Assembly (NCBI GenBank): GCA_014925825.1
Contig: JACGCK010000020.1
Location: forward strand, 372,001-436,000
DNA length: 64,000 nt
From: Pholiota molesta
Lineage: Eukaryota > Basidiomycota > Agaricomycetes > Agaricales > Strophariaceae
Reading direction: 5' to 3'
Of the stretch, positions 1-12,459 are shown piece by piece; positions within the stretch are counted from its first letter, which is position 1, and each line of letters starts with the position of its first letter. The position numbers and the translations under genes are program-made. The notes beneath the pieces are model-generated. The model saw only the letters and a list, made by a program, of their open reading frames with translations, was not told the DNA's origin and did no database searches.

Positions 1-819
1 TAGGCTTGATCTTGAAGTGGAGGGAGATCAGAGAGAAGATCAGGCACTGAAAGAGACGTGAGTCAGTGGGGAGTGGAATAGGATAAAAGTTGACGCACCT
101 TGAGATCTTGTACAAGGTAGTAGAATACACGGAGACCTTCTGGGTCTTCACTGTCCTGGATATCGACCAGGAGCCGATTTTGCAGTCTGGTATGATACGT
201 CGTTCAAGATCAGTGACGTGCTATGCAATGGAGCCACGAGTTAATGAAACGCACCTCGAAAGCGATGTGGTCGTTGCCAACACGAATCTCGAGCTCCTGC
301 TTTCCAACGATGTTCTTTTTCGGCCAGTTCGTGTCGTCTTCCCTGGTAGCGAAGTACAGTGTCAGTCCACACCCCAAACATCACAAACAGCTATAAAAGC
401 GCACTTGGTGATCTCGCTCGCCTCCACAATGCGTTTGAGCTCCTTCACAACAAGAGGACCGATCCACACTGTGATAGAGAAAAATTGATTGGTTGGACAC
501 TGTCAGTGACTGCCCATGTGCAGATCCAAAAGGGATGTGATACACACTTTCTTTGCGGATGAGACTGTCGTTGCGGTAGTTCGAGTTGTTGGCATAGCGC
601 AGACGCCCGTGCGAGTACTCGAACTCGAGGAACTCGTGGCCGTGCTTGCCAGAGTGTCCTGTGCTGAAAAGAAAGGTTCAACGTTGGCATCGTTCGTTGT
701 ACATGGCAGCTGCGGGTGAGAACGCTTACTAGTATCTGTAAATCCATCAGCATTGCATCGCAGTATAAGTTTGAGGCCACGTACCGCAGATAGAAGGGAT
801 CGTTCTCGAGACCGGACAT
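1..819 (-). CDS. MAGO: Mago nashi, exon junction complex core subunit (3' end cut by window edge)
   Basis: MAGO pairs with Y14 and locks eIF4A3 on spliced mRNA in the exon junction complex. Exons read on minus: 785-819, 548-663, 405-468, 255-342, 99-186 and 1-46, continuing past the window edge. Family blocks seen: DPFYLR at the start, [79 protein letters not shown] and the C-terminal [14 protein letters not shown]. Two oddities: exon 99-186 is two bases short of the conserved frame (around 178-181, a run of T on plus, and around 169-173), and the Tyr pair expected at the exon 1/2 junction is not recovered with the obvious splice sites. Because neighbouring housekeeping genes show similar one-base losses, I think sequence error is likelier than a dead gene. 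It is divergent from SUS1. Confidence 0.87.
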
Positions 820-1376
820 GTTCGTTGTATGGATAGCGCACAGAGTCAGAATCTGGGGACGCGCTGCTGAAAGGAATGTTGGATTATGTCAGCTCGAATT
901 CTCCCACGGATGCCTCGGCTTCGGGGCCAGTAGCGGCTAGCCTGATGCAGAACGCGGCTTGCTTCAAGCTCATCTTCATCGCCGTCGACGACGGGTTTTG
1001 GAGCTCGGAACGGGCGCTTGCAGTCATCGTGCTGGCTGGTTTCTTGGTATCTCGCTAGGTGCGTGCTACACTGGCTGCGGGTGGTGCTGCGAGCTGACCT
1101 GTATAACTGGAACCGTGCCACTGTTTTGTTCATTATTGCCAGCGTGCACGTCTGCAGTGTTCCGTAGGACCAGCTCCTCTATTGGATGTATTTGCAGCAG
1201 TTGCTGCCTGGCGACTCTTAGCTCTGCGGAAGTCCTTAACGGGACCTCTCTTTGGTTTTACAGAGGACTGTATCATTAAGTGAGCCTGGAGTTACACCTT
1301 TTCCTTAATCTTTATCTTACCGTCCCCTTCTTGTTAGTCAATCCTTTTCAGTGGCCATTTTTGCAGAATCGCTATC
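820..1376. promoter_or_regulatory. Shared divergent promoter region of MAGO and SUS1
   Basis: This 557-bp gap separates the MAGO start (leftward) from the SUS1 start (rightward). I see no convincing coding exon in it. The only plausible role is a shared 5' region for both genes; no specific promoter element could be assigned. Confidence 0.45.
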
Positions 1377-1837
1377 ATGGCACCTTCAGAAGTGAACGCT
1401 TTGTATCTCCAAATCCGTAAACGTCTGATAGAGACGGGGAATGGGAGCAGTGAGTTTCATTTCGTTTCTTTCCCTCTGCTTCAATGATGTCACACTTCTT
1501 CCCCGGACCTTGTAGGATACGCGCCATCATGGCTGCAAAGCTCAACGAGAGCGGCTGGTGCGACGACATGCATCACAAGAGCAAAGGTATTTCAGGTCGT
1601 TTCAGAGTCGTGATGTATAGGCCTGTTCTGACAGTCTGCTGTAGAAATGGCGCGGAATATGGAACCGTTGTCATTCAACAAGCTCTTGGCAGACATCAGC
1701 CCTAAAGCTTCAAGTGCGTTCTCAAATGTATTTATAAGCTTGTATTAACATTAACTATTTCAGCATCGGTCCCGTTGGCAGTAAAACGGGAGGTCTCGTC
1801 TGTTATCAGACAGCATCTCGAGAAACAGTTCGAATGA
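1377..1837 (+). CDS. SUS1: SUS1/ENY2, shared subunit of SAGA deubiquitinase module and TREX-2 mRNA export complex
   Basis: SUS1 couples SAGA-dependent transcription to mRNA export through TREX-2 at the nuclear pore. Four exons: 1377-1449, 1516-1586, 1645-1713 and 1764-1837, giving about 95 residues, the normal family length. Conserved pieces: LYLQIRKRLIETG, RAIMAAKLNESGWCDDM, LSFNKLLADISPKA and the C-terminal VPLAVKREVSSVIRQHLEKQ. Three short introns fit a gene family known for them. Exon 1 is one base short of frame in the G run at 1436-1439, where four G stand but the conserved Gly-Glu-Trp needs five. I read this as a homopolymer undercall, since all other junctions close in phase. Confidence 0.9.
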
Positions 1838-2403
1838 TTCAAATGGCCATTCTCCAAACTAGATCACATTGGCTGATGATCACTTTACGGACATTAGGGA
1901 ATAATCACCATGGTACCCGTTCGAATCACGTATAGCGCATACCGACTCTTACTTGCATGGGAACATGAAATGGGATATATTATCTACGAGCGCCATATGC
2001 GAGTTGTATCGCTTACTTTCGCAATAGAGCTGACATGGACAACGATCGCAAGCGACGCCCGCACCACGCCTGGCGCGTCGGAATCCAAGGGAAGTAACTC
2101 ACACAATTAATTACTGTAACCCAACACGACGGAGAGGATAATAAAGGCACAGCTGAATATTCTTCATCTCGTCGAAATGAAGCAGCAAACTACGGCGTAA
2201 ACTCAAAAGGGTGCCGTTCAGTGCATTGTGTCCTTCTGGGGAACGAAATGATAATTAATCGTTTTCTCAGTTGAATTTTCAAATCATCAATGCATATGCA
2301 TGATATTGAGTATAGATGTCTATTTGAAAGCAATGATCGAAAGCAAATAAAACGGGTAAAACATAAAAAATGATGGAGACCGATGCCTGCAATTGAGGAC
2401 TCA
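1838..2403. other. Intergenic: SUS1 3' region and start of tandem array
   Basis: No coding sequence recognised. From about 2280 the sequence matches the 3' flank that follows every copy of the array to the right: the recurring motif around ATCATACTC, then a TTCGAAAGC-like motif and GATCGA(G/A)AGCAA. Confidence 0.4.
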
Positions 2404-4225
2404 TTAGCTATCTACAGTCGATGGTGATCGTGGCATGGCGAGATTCAAAAGTGGTATTTGTGTAGGAAATGAGACGCTGCCTCCGTCGGTTTCCAAGAGT
2501 ATTGTGGTGTCTATGTGAATGCTGAATTCTGCGTCGTACGATTCGTAATACGACTCCGTAGATTCAGGATGAGTCGCGATCCAAAAATGATGGATAGGAC
2601 AACAGGAACAAGAGAGGCGATGTGCGCTGTGACTTGCTAAAGTGGATTTAAAGAAAGGTCAACGAGATCTAGTAAAAAAGAAAGCACTGCACATACCCTC
2701 GGCTTATTTATAGCACTAGAAAAATTATTATGTTGATAATACACGAAAAGGAGAAGCTGTATTTAAACGAATATCAAGCGAGGCTACTGGTGATAGAAAA
2801 GGACGGGACTCACATGAAGGGAATATTATACTATCCCTGAGGAGATATACAGCAGAGGCGTTTTCCTGTTGAATTCCGATAACCGAGAACATCTGGTGGC
2901 TCCCAGCGCACGATAGTACTTGATCCCCAGCGCCAGTGCAAGACTGAATATGAGGAACTCAAAAGGACTAAGGGAATCCAAAGAACGAACAGCCAGGGCA
3001 AACCCTTCGCTTCCGCGCAGAAGGCATCGAGGCGGCCTGGATAGATATTTCTAGGGTGCCGATTTATTGTTATTCACAGGAAATACATCGCGAAAAGCTT
3101 ACCTGAGCTCTCAACTTTTGAGCCGTACATCATCGCCACGAATTGGAATCACGACAGAGAGGAATTCCATCACATAGGCCACGACGAGGATCCGCAGAAT
3201 TTTTCGATCATGCGTATACATGCTCGAAATACGGTATACCATAATACCTATCACAATATTAGAATTTAAAGGACGAAAAATAGTCTGAAGCCTGATTCTC
3301 ATACCATGCATTGCGAAGAAGACTACAGCTGTTAGAAACCCGGTAAGAAGGCTGAAAGTGCACCTTAATTGAATTCCATGTAAGCAAGTATTAAACATGA
3401 TTCAAAGGCTGCTTACAACTGAAGGGTGGATAAATTATATCAACGTTTGTCTCTTCAATATGCATAATTACTGACCTGGATGTCTGATGTTACAAGAAGC
3501 GATCATTATAAAAGAGAGAGATTGAGATACCATATCGAAAGTAATTCTGACCTCGGTAGATTCTCCCAGCAAATTTTTAAAGAAGACTGAAGGGTTTCAT
3601 TGATTCGATGGTACGAGACACAACACAGAGGGACGCACATGATGCATTGTAGCTGTATGATTCTCTGGTAAGCGTCCCAGGACAAGCGATGCCACAAACG
3701 AGAACGTACATTTCGTAGGCAAGGCCAACATATCGATTCTAATCGTCCAAGAATGAGATAATGAATATGCGCGCGAATGACTGCTTACTATGATGAATAG
3801 AGCTTGAGGAATTCGCCATTTCGGTCGGTTCTAAAGTGCCAATCACCCGAAAGGTAAGTACAATAAAGTCTTATAGAATGAGATACTTTCCCAAATAATC
3901 TCAATCTACAAAGCCGAAAAGACTGAGCGTCAGATACCCATAGTGCCATAGAAGATTACGAACCTCGACATCAAGCGTGGTTACTACGATGGTAGAGACA
4001 TCGCATTCACTGATTTAGCATATGATGCACACATTCAAAAGCCAAGAAGAAGACGCACAATGGTCGTAGACCACACATGTAGCCCTGCCACTGACAGAGA
4101 TAAAAATCGAATGATTAATGACCGGCTAGGGAACTGACTGAGATCAGCTTACCTGCAAAGTATGCTAGAGCAGTATCACCAGAGGACACTATCTGATTGA
4201 CTGGAGTGTCATTTGTGTTCGAATT
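2404..4225 (-). pseudogene. DUF6533-type membrane protein, array copy 1 (probably decayed)
   Basis: Copy 1 keeps the family exons: VYDH, LTTLDVE, IEIIWE, NRPKWRIPQ, NRYVGLA, the membrane segment FSLLTGFLTAVVFFAMHG, RISSMYTHDRKILRILVVAY, and a C-terminal LILNLR. Two defects stand out. The start codon used by the other five copies is out of frame because one A is missing near 4209, and the C-terminal exon has a one-base deletion near 2557, so LNLRESYYESY is broken. The other copies are sound at both points. One base missing could be a sequence error, but two make a decayed copy the better guess. The role of the DUF6533 family is unknown; its members are multi-pass membrane proteins. Confidence 0.55.
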
Positions 4226-5155
4226 CGGTCCAGGGCCTTGGCTAGTAAATGGGTCGTCAGACTCGCAGGTAGTGTTGGCGGGGAACCGCCGGCAAGGACG
4301 ATAGCTGTAGAGGTGGTTGCGATTCCCTTGCGATTCGACGTTGTCCAACGTTCAACTTCAACCTTCGCAGTGGACTCAGGGGAGTGATGTGCGCGTCCCG
4401 ACCATAACGAGGGAACAGTTACAGTCAAGTACAGCGCTTTGCATGAACAATTGCCGCGTCGTTTTCTGAATTTCTTTAATTTTCGAGTCAGGTACATTAC
4501 ATTTGTACCCTGTATTTAGTTGCAGTGTGACAATGAAGGGTCTGTCAAATCCGGTTTAGCACAGGCTACTTTTAATCAATCTTTCAACAGGAGCTCAGTC
4601 CGCGCCACCATGAACGATGACCACATACCTCGCTTCGGCTGCTTCGGGTCTCCATCTTCTGTCAGTGCCAAATCTATGGCACCAAAAAAACTTACATGCC
4701 TAAGCAGCTGCGCGAGCCAATAATGATATAGAAGAGTGCGATAGGAAAGCTGGTTGCTGCGAACGTTCTGCACGCAACATCCTTCGTTATGAACGCCGCC
4801 GCCACGAATATGGTTAGTCTCTTAGTAAAACAGACCTTATATGTAAATCAAATGATATTCAATTTGATAATACGGTGTTGTATGTATCGGATACCATATG
4901 CTCCGACTCGTTCAGGCGAATCAACAGCATTCAGCGCATGTGGACCGCAGTGTTGACTGGAAGAGACAAGAGAAATCAGTGGATTTTCCATCGCATTTGC
5001 AGGTCCCATACTTTGTCAATGAATTCAGATTGTGATCCAGCCTGCCAATTCCTCTGAATAACAGATAAACCATCAAACTCTACATGCATGTGTTCGAAAG
5101 CGATGATCGATAGCAAATAAAATGGTTAAAACCTGGAAAAAGCAATATGAATATA

Positions 5156-7033
5156 TCAACCGATTTCAACCGCGATGGAGACCGACGCCTGCAGATGGGG
5201 CCCTGGGGCCCTAGTGGGTTGTGTGAGGAGATTTGAAAGGGGTATTTGCGTAGGAACTGGGACGCCGCCTCCATTGCCTTCCGAGAGTATTGAGGTGTCT
5301 ATGTGAATGCTGAACTCTGTATCGCACGATTCATAATACGCCTCTCGTAAATTCAGAATGAGTCGTGATCCCAAAATACGGATAGGACAGTAGGAAACAC
5401 AGTAGCAAGGTGTGCTATGACTTGCTAAATTAAGATTTTAAAAAGATCAACTAGAATTTAATGATCAAAAAAGATCGGAGCATACCTTCAGCCTGGTCGC
5501 AGCCAGTAGCCAGATAACTAGGTTGATAATACACAGAATTGAAAAGCTATATGTTTGAAGAAATGATGAGGGAGGATACACGATATGTGAAGAGGACAAG
5601 CTCACATGCAGGGAAAGGTTATACTATCCCTGAGGAGTATATAAAGCAAAGATGTTTTCCTCTTAGAATTTCGATACCTTGAGAACATCTGGCGGTCCCC
5701 ACCCGCACGATAATACTTGATCCCGAGCGCCAAGGCGAGACCGAATATGAGGAATTCAAACAGGATCACGGGAATCCAAATAACGAAGGTCCAGGGTCTA
5801 GTCTTCTCTTTCGCGCAGAAGGCAACAGGTGCCTGAATAAATGTTTCTGGGATGCTAATCTATAAATCATGCAGATAAAATACACTGCAAAAGCGTACCT
5901 ATGTCGTCGACATTCGAGCCATAGATCCCTTTCACCAATTGCATGGCATGATAGAGAGAAATTCGAGCGCATAGGCCGCGATGAGGATCCGCAGAATTTT
6001 CCGGTCATGCGTGTACATGCTCGAAATACGGAATACCATGATCCCTATTACGGCATCAGAATTCAAAGGATGCGAGATAGTTGAAGTCTGACATTCATAC
6101 CATGCATTGCGAAGAATACTATTGCTGTTAAGAACCCGCTAATAAGGTTAAAGGTGGCACCTTGATTGTCGTAGCACAAGTTTTCGTATAAGCAAGCACT
6201 AAAATGGGATTCAAAGTCGCCTCACAACTGAACGGGTGGACAAACTTTTATCAACCTTTGCTTCTTTCAGTTCGCAGATTTAACTCACTTATATCTCTGA
6301 AGGTGCACCAGAAGCGATCAATTATGAAAAGAGAGATCAAAAGAGTCAAGGTATCGCATCGAATGTAATTCTGACCTCGGCAGATTCTCCCAGAAGATTC
6401 TTGATGAAGACTGTAGAATTTACTGAGTTCGATGGACGACATACAACAAAGAGGAACGCACATGAGGCATTGTAGCTGCATGCATGAATCTTTAGTAAAC
6501 TCCCTGAGCAAGCGGTGCCACGAACAAGGACGTACGTCTGCAAGGCAAGGCCAAGATATCGATTCTGGTGGTTATAAATGAGATAATGAAAACTTCATAC
6601 ACGCGCAATGTACTGCTTACTATATGAATAATACTTGAGGAATTCGCCATTTTGGTCGGTTCTAAAGTCCCAATCATTTACTAGGTAAGTACAATGAGGT
6701 CTTCTAGAAAGATTGACTTTCCCAAATGATCTCAATCTACAAACCCGAAGAGATATGAGTGTTGCCTACACCAATCGTCCAATAGAAGTTTACAAACCTC
6801 GACATCAAGCGTGGTTACTATCATGGTAGACCGATTTAGCAGGAGTTTCATACATCCAAAAGCCAGAAACAGACGCACAATGGTCGTAGACCACACATGT
6901 AACTCCTGCAACTGATAAGATAAAAATCAAACGATGAATTCACCGGCTCGAGAATGACTGAGAACAACTTACGTTGAAGATATACTAGAATAGTATCACC
7001 AGGGAACAGTATCTGACTGACTGAAGTGTTCAT
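5156..7033 (-). CDS. DUF6533-type multi-pass membrane protein, array copy 2
   Basis: Start chosen at 7033 (MNTSVSQILFPGDT), the same place as copies 3 and 6. Exon 1 is followed by very short exons that together read as the DUF6533 signature: VYDH, LTTLDVE, IEIIWE, NRPKWRIP and NRYLGLA. Then come a hydrophobic segment, the RISSMYTHDRKILRILIAAY block near 5960-6050, an FVVWIPVILFEFLIFGLAL membrane segment near 5740-5800 and the last exon, MGSRLILNLREAYYES. Its tail is longer than in the other copies and ends at 5156 after a proline-rich run. I did not close every splice phase, so integrity is unproven. The family is typical of agaricomycetes, often clustered, with no known function. Confidence 0.6.
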
Positions 7034-7524
7034 TTTCGTTCGAATTCAAGCCTTGGCTGTAACTGGGTCGGAGGTAGTGTTGGCGCGGCTGGGCGAAGAC
7101 CCACCAGCAAGGACGACAGATGTATAGAAGGTGGCTGCAACTCAACGTTGTTTGATGTCGTTCGACATTCAACGCAAATTCAATGTTAAGTGTTCAACAG
7201 TGAACTCTGGACAGTGATGTGCGCATCCTCAGTTCCAGCAATAACTGCTGGTACATTTGTTTGTTTGGTTGCAGTGTGACTATGAGAATATGAGGGGTCC
7301 TTCAAAATTCAAATTCAAATCCGGCCTACCAAACGTTCAATGCCCTTGATCGTTTGATTTTCGGTCACGCCGCCGCCACCCGCGTAGTCTGCGGGTCCCA
7401 TATTCAGTAATTCCATATAACAGATAGATCATACTCTAAATATACATGCGTTCGAAAGCAACGATCAAGAGCAAAAGAGCAATTGAAATCGTGATATAGA
7501 GCGACGCCTGCGCTTGAGGACTCG

Positions 7525-9353
7525 TTAGCTATCTAAAATGGGTGGTGTGGCGAGGGTGGAAAGTGGTATTTGTGTAGGAGACGGGGTGCTGCCTCCATCG
7601 CTTTCCGAGGGTATTGACGTATCTATGTGAATCCTGAATTCTGAGCCGTACGATTCATAATACGACTCTCGTAGATTCAGGATGAGTCGTGATCCGAAAA
7701 TAATGGATAGGACATTGGAAACAGAGAAGCTATGTGTGCTGTGACGGGCTAGATTAGATAGAAGTAAAGTCACAATTGTCTGAATCTTGAAGCAAGAAAG
7801 CATCTACACATACCCGCAGCCTGTTTGCGGCCAGTATAAAAATCAGGAAGTTGATAATATATGATAACGAGAAGCTGTATTTTTTGAGAATATCAAACGA
7901 GGCTACGTGGTGATAGAAAAGGACGGGACTCACATGAAGGGAAAGACTATACTATCCCTGAAAAGTATATACAGCAGGGGTGTTTGCCTGTTAGAATTCC
8001 GATAGTCCGAGAATATCTTGCGACTCTCGACTGCACGATGGTACTTGATCCCGAGCGATAGGGCAAGGCCGAATATGAGGAATTCAAATAGTACCAACGG
8101 AATCCAAACGACGAAGGTCCAGGACGTAAAATTCTCTTCTGCGCAGAAGGCACCGGCTGCCTGCGCAGATATTTCTGGGATGCCAGCCTATTGAGCATTC
8201 CAAGGGAATATATGTCAAAAAGCTTACCAGCGTTGTTAGCCTTTAAACTATATGTCTTTTGCACCAATTGAATGATCATGACAGATAGAAACTCTGTCAC
8301 ATAGGCCACGATGAGAATCCGCAATATTTTCGATCATGCGTGTACATGCTTGAAATACGGAAAACCATGATCCCTATCACAATATCAGAATTTGAAGGAC
8401 AAAGATGGAAATCCTGACTTCCATACCATGCATTGCGAAAAAGATTATAGCGGCTAAAAATCCATTAATAAGATTGAAGCTTGCACCTTGATTAACGAAG
8501 CATATGATTTTGTATAAGCAAGTTACAAACTGTGGTTCGAAGTCGGCTTACAACTGTTGGGATGAATGGAATTATATCAGCGTTTGCTTTCCTCAGGATG
8601 CAGATTCACTTACTCATATCTCTGATGGTAAACCAGAAGTGATCAATATAAAAGAACGGAGATACCATATCAAAAGTAGTTCTGACCTCGGTAGAATCTC
8701 GCAGCAAATTTTTGATGAAGACTGGAAGGCTTCATTGAGTTCGATAATACGAGATTCAACAAAGGACGCACATGAGGCAGTGTAACTGTCTGAATCGCTG
8801 GTAAATGTCCTAAAGCGCCGTGACAAATGAGGACGTACATCTGCAAAGCAAGGCCAAGGTATCGATTCTGACCGTCCATAGAATGAGATAATGAATGGTC
8901 CATAAGCATGCGAATGACTGCTTACTATAATGAATAGCAATTGAGGAATTCGCCATTTCGGCCGGTTCTGAAGTCCCAAACACCCACTAGATAAGTACAA
9001 TAAAATCCTTTAGAAAGAGGTACTTTCCCAAATGATTTCAATCTAAAAATCCGAAGAATTATGAGTGCTGTCGACACCAATTGGGCAACAGAAAATTACA
9101 AACCTCGACATCAAGCGTGGTTACTATGATAGTAGAGACATCACATACACTGATTTAGCAAGAGTTGCATTCTTCCAAGTGCAAAAAGAGGGCGCACAAT
9201 GGTCGTAGATTACACATGTAGCTCCTGCAACTGAAAAGATAAAAATCAAATGATGAATTCGCCGGCTTGAGAACTGACTGAGACCAACTTACGCTCAAGA
9301 TATGCTAGAATAGTATCACCAGGGAACAGTATCTGATTGACTGAAGTGTTCAT
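7525..9353 (-). CDS. DUF6533-type multi-pass membrane protein, array copy 3
   Basis: Start at 9353 (MNTSVNQILFPGDTILAYLE), with the exon 1 donor GTAAGTTG just inside. The DUF6533 microexons follow: VIYDH, LTTLDVE, IEIIWE, NRPKWRIPQ and NRYLGLALQ. Further on are a membrane segment near 8430-8490, the RKILRILIVAYVTEFLSVM block near 8270-8330 and a predicted membrane exon near 7950-8140 with LGFGLAL-type residues. The last exon, up to about 7749, carries ARHSTHSFSVSNVLSIIFGS then LILNLRESYYESYGSEF and stops at 7525. The SMYTH part of the central block is interrupted by one base compared with copies 4 and 6, near 8328. Splice phases were not all closed. Confidence 0.58.
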
Positions 9354-9619
9354 TTTCGTTCGAATTCAAGCCTTGGCTAGTAATTGGGTCGGAGGTAGCG
9401 TTGGCGCCGCCGGGTGGAGAACCGCTAGCAACGATGATAGATGTAAGAAGGCCGTGTTGATTCGACGTTTCGAGTTGATGTTCAACATCCAATGTTCAAC
9501 ATGAGACTCCGGGCAGTGATGTGCGCATCCTAAGTTCCAGCCATAACTGCCTGGTTGTGTTATGGTAAGGGTTATGAGTGAGTTTGCATGTACTATGAAC
9601 AAATGCTGCGCCGTTTTCT

Positions 9620-10440
9620 GAAATTCTCAGGTACACCCGCCTGGGCTCGCGGGCGCCGGGCGGGCACTCGGATCGTGTGTCGTTCGTCACCGCGGTTACC
9701 TGGCCCTCTGCCGGGCGCGGGACCCGATCCGGGGTGGCTCACATTGTCTCAGCCTTGTCAGCAGCCAAGGTTGCCTGCGTTTTCCCCATTGCGTGCGTGA
9801 ACGCGTTTCGCTAGCCCCCATTAGCATGTATATAGTGCAATCCTTGCCAATAAACTTGACTATAAAATGTTCCCAGAATGTACGTGTGTCAAAGAAAAGA
9901 GAAAAATGACTTAAATACCAATGAATTACAACATTGGATTGCAAGTTGAACAAACGCCAGAAAAGGGCGCAGCACATACAAAAATGTGTGCCAGATGCAT
10001 GCATGACTATGCGTTTTTATCATTCATTTCAATTCAATCTCTGATTCACTAGCAAAGTTCGTTGGTTCTTTAAATCTGTGATACAAAGTGGCGGGACTTA
10101 CTGCCATATGTCCAACTCCAAATGCGCACTCTGATTATCCCATGTCGCCCTGTTCCAATCATGCTGTAGCTAATTCCAGCGTCACCCTCTTTGAGGTATT
10201 TTATTGGCTCGAACGTCGCAGCATGAGCCAATCCAGCGAGGAAAAATGGACACCGCAATATAAGCACCTTCGCCGGCGTCGACTCGAGATCGAAGACGCG
10301 CGCGGTACATCACCTGCCGGTATGCCGAAGGTGGGCGCTTAACGTTGAAACGACATGCGTGGGAAGGGGAAGTAAGCGAGCCCGGGCCGGGCAGCCTGAC
10401 TGACACCAAAGGAGGCCAAAGGAGACAATGGGCTCTTTTG
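9620..10440. other. Foreign insertion between array copies 3 and 4
   Basis: The tandem unit is interrupted here by about 800 bp absent from the other spacers. Both borders are GC-rich, and a GCCTGGGCTCGC-like string near 9650 recurs inverted near 10375-10390 as GCGAGCCCGGGC, so this may be a small DNA element with imperfect terminal inverted repeats. I found no target-site duplication that would settle it. Inside is a minus-strand open frame (10070-10267). Confidence 0.35.
10070..10267 (-). CDS. Secreted-type peptide fragment inside the insertion
   Basis: The frame begins with a signal-peptide-like stretch, LRCPFFLAGLAHAATF, then EPIKYLKEGDAGISYSMIGT and GRHGIIRVRIWSWTYG, before a possible GTAAGT donor at about 10099. 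The composition looks protein-coding rather than random, and the signal peptide with AxA-like cleavage is reasonable. I recognise no family. It may be a captured exon of a secreted protein; confidence is low because no downstream exon was identified. Confidence 0.25.
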   Translation of the reverse strand: MLILRCPFFLAGLAHAATFEPIKYLKEGDAGISYSMIGTGRHGIIRVRIWSWTYGSKSRHFVSQI

Positions 10441-10633
10441 AGATCAACGGGCCACTGGCCAGTTTAAATAACAGATAAATCATCATACTCCTATGTACAT
10501 ACATGCGTTCGAAAGCGACAATCGAAAGCGACGATCGAGAGCAATTGAAACCTAAAAAAGCGCAGTTCGAATTGGTTCGAATGTCCACCAATTAAACCGT
10601 GATAGAGAGACGACGCCTGCGATTGAGGGCTCG

Positions 10634-12459
10634 TTAGTTATCTATAGTGGGTGGAGTGGCGAAGTTAGAAAGTGGTATTTGGGTAGGGAATGGGACGCTG
10701 CCTCTATTGCTTTCGAATTGTATTGAGGTGTCTATTTGAATGCTGAATTCTGAGCCATACGATTCATAATACGACTCTTGTAAATTCAGGATGAGTCGCG
10801 ATCCAAAAATAATGGATAGGACAACAGGAAAAAGAGAAGAGATGTGTGCCATGACGGGCTATATTAGGAGAGCAGAAAAGGTCAACAAGTGTTTAGTAAA
10901 AAATTAAGCATCTGCACATACCCGCAGTTTGTTTCCGGCCTGTAAAAAAATCAGGCAGTTGATAATACACGATAGGGAGAAGCTATATTATCACCGAATA
11001 TCACGCAGGGCTAAGTGGTAATGGAAGAGGATGAAACTCACAGGAAAGGGAAGCTTATACTATCCCGGAGGAGTATATACAGCAGAGGCGTTTTCCTGTT
11101 AGAATTCCGATAGCCAGAAAACATCTTGTTGCTCCCAGTTGCACGACTTGATTCCGAGCGATAGGGCAAGACCGAATATGAGGCATTCAAATAGCATCAA
11201 TGGAAGCCAGACGACGAAGTTCCAGGACGTAAAATGCTCTTTCGCGCAGAAGGGACCGGAGGGCTGAACAGATACTTCTGGGATGCCAATCTATTGAGCA
11301 TTCTGAATGAATACATTGCAAAAGGCTTACCTGAGCTGTTAACCTTTGCAACTAGCATTCTTTTCACCAATTGAATAGTCATGACCGAGAGAAATTCCGT
11401 CATGTAGGCCACGATGAGGATCCGCAAAATTTTTCGATCATGTGTGTACATGCTCGAAATACGGAAAACCATGATTCCTATCACAGTATCAGAATTTGAA
11501 GGACGAGAATAGTGTAAAGAGATTTTCATACCATGCATTGTGAAAAAGAGTATAGCGGCTAGGAACCCATCAATAAGATTTAAGGTAGTACCTTGATTAA
11601 CGTAGCATAGGATTTTGTTCAAACATACTAAACTGTGATTCAGAGCAGGCTTACAACTGATGGAATGAACAAAATTATATCGACGTTTGCTTTCCTCAAT
11701 ATGCAAATTCACTTACTCATATCTCTGACGGTACACCAGAAGCAATCAATATAAAAGAAGAGAGGTACCATATTGAAAGTAGTTCTGACCTGTGTAGATT
11801 CTCGCAGCAAATTCTTGATGTAGACTGGGGGGCTTCGTTGAGTTCGAGGATACGAGATGCAATGAAAACGCACATGAGGCAGTGTAGCTGTATGAATCTC
11901 TGGTAAACGACCCAGAGCAAGTGGAGCCACAAACGAGGACGTACATCTGCATGGCAAGGCCAACATATCGATTCTGATCATCCGTATAATGAGAAAATGA
12001 GAAATTCATATGCACGCGAATGCACTGCTTACTATGATGAACAGAGCTTGAGGAATTCGCCATTTCGGTCGGTTCTAAAGTCCCAATCACTAGATAAGTA
12101 CAATAAAATTCTCTAGAAGAAGGTACTTTCCCAAATGATCTCAATCTACAAAGCAGAAGAGATATGAGTGCCATTTAAACCAATAGTGCAGTAGGAGATT
12201 ACGAGCCTCGGCAGCAAGCGTGGTTACTATGATGGTGAAGGACATTGTGTTTAACGCTTTAGCATAGGTTGCACTCATCCAAAAGCCAAGAAGAGGACGC
12301 ACGATGATCATAGACTACACATGTAGCTCCTGCAACTGACAGAGATAATAATAAAACGATTAATTGACTAGCTTGAGAATTGACTCAGGCCAACTTACGC
12401 GCAAGGTATGCTAGAGCAGTATCATCGGGGAAGGGTATCTGATCGACTGGAGTATTCAT
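10634..12459 (-). CDS. DUF6533-type multi-pass membrane protein, array copy 4
   Basis: Start at 12459. Exon 1 is 12399-12459 (MNTPVDQIPFPDDTALAYLA) and exon 2 is 12303-12329 (ATCVVYDH); both close in phase. The next microexon reads LTTLAAE. Its donor is GAG|GCTCGT where the other copies have GAG|GTTCGT or GTTTGT, so this copy may use a GC-AG intron. IEIIWE, NRPKWRIPQALFII and NRYVGLAMQ follow. The best-preserved membrane block is 11340-11610: ATLNLIDGFLAAILFFTMHG, then RISSMYTHDRKILRILIVAY, then MTEFLSVMTIQLV. Near 11160-11260 lies NFVVWLPLMLFECLIFGLAL. The last exon (IIFGSRLILNLQESYYES) stops at 10634. Function unknown. Confidence 0.62.
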
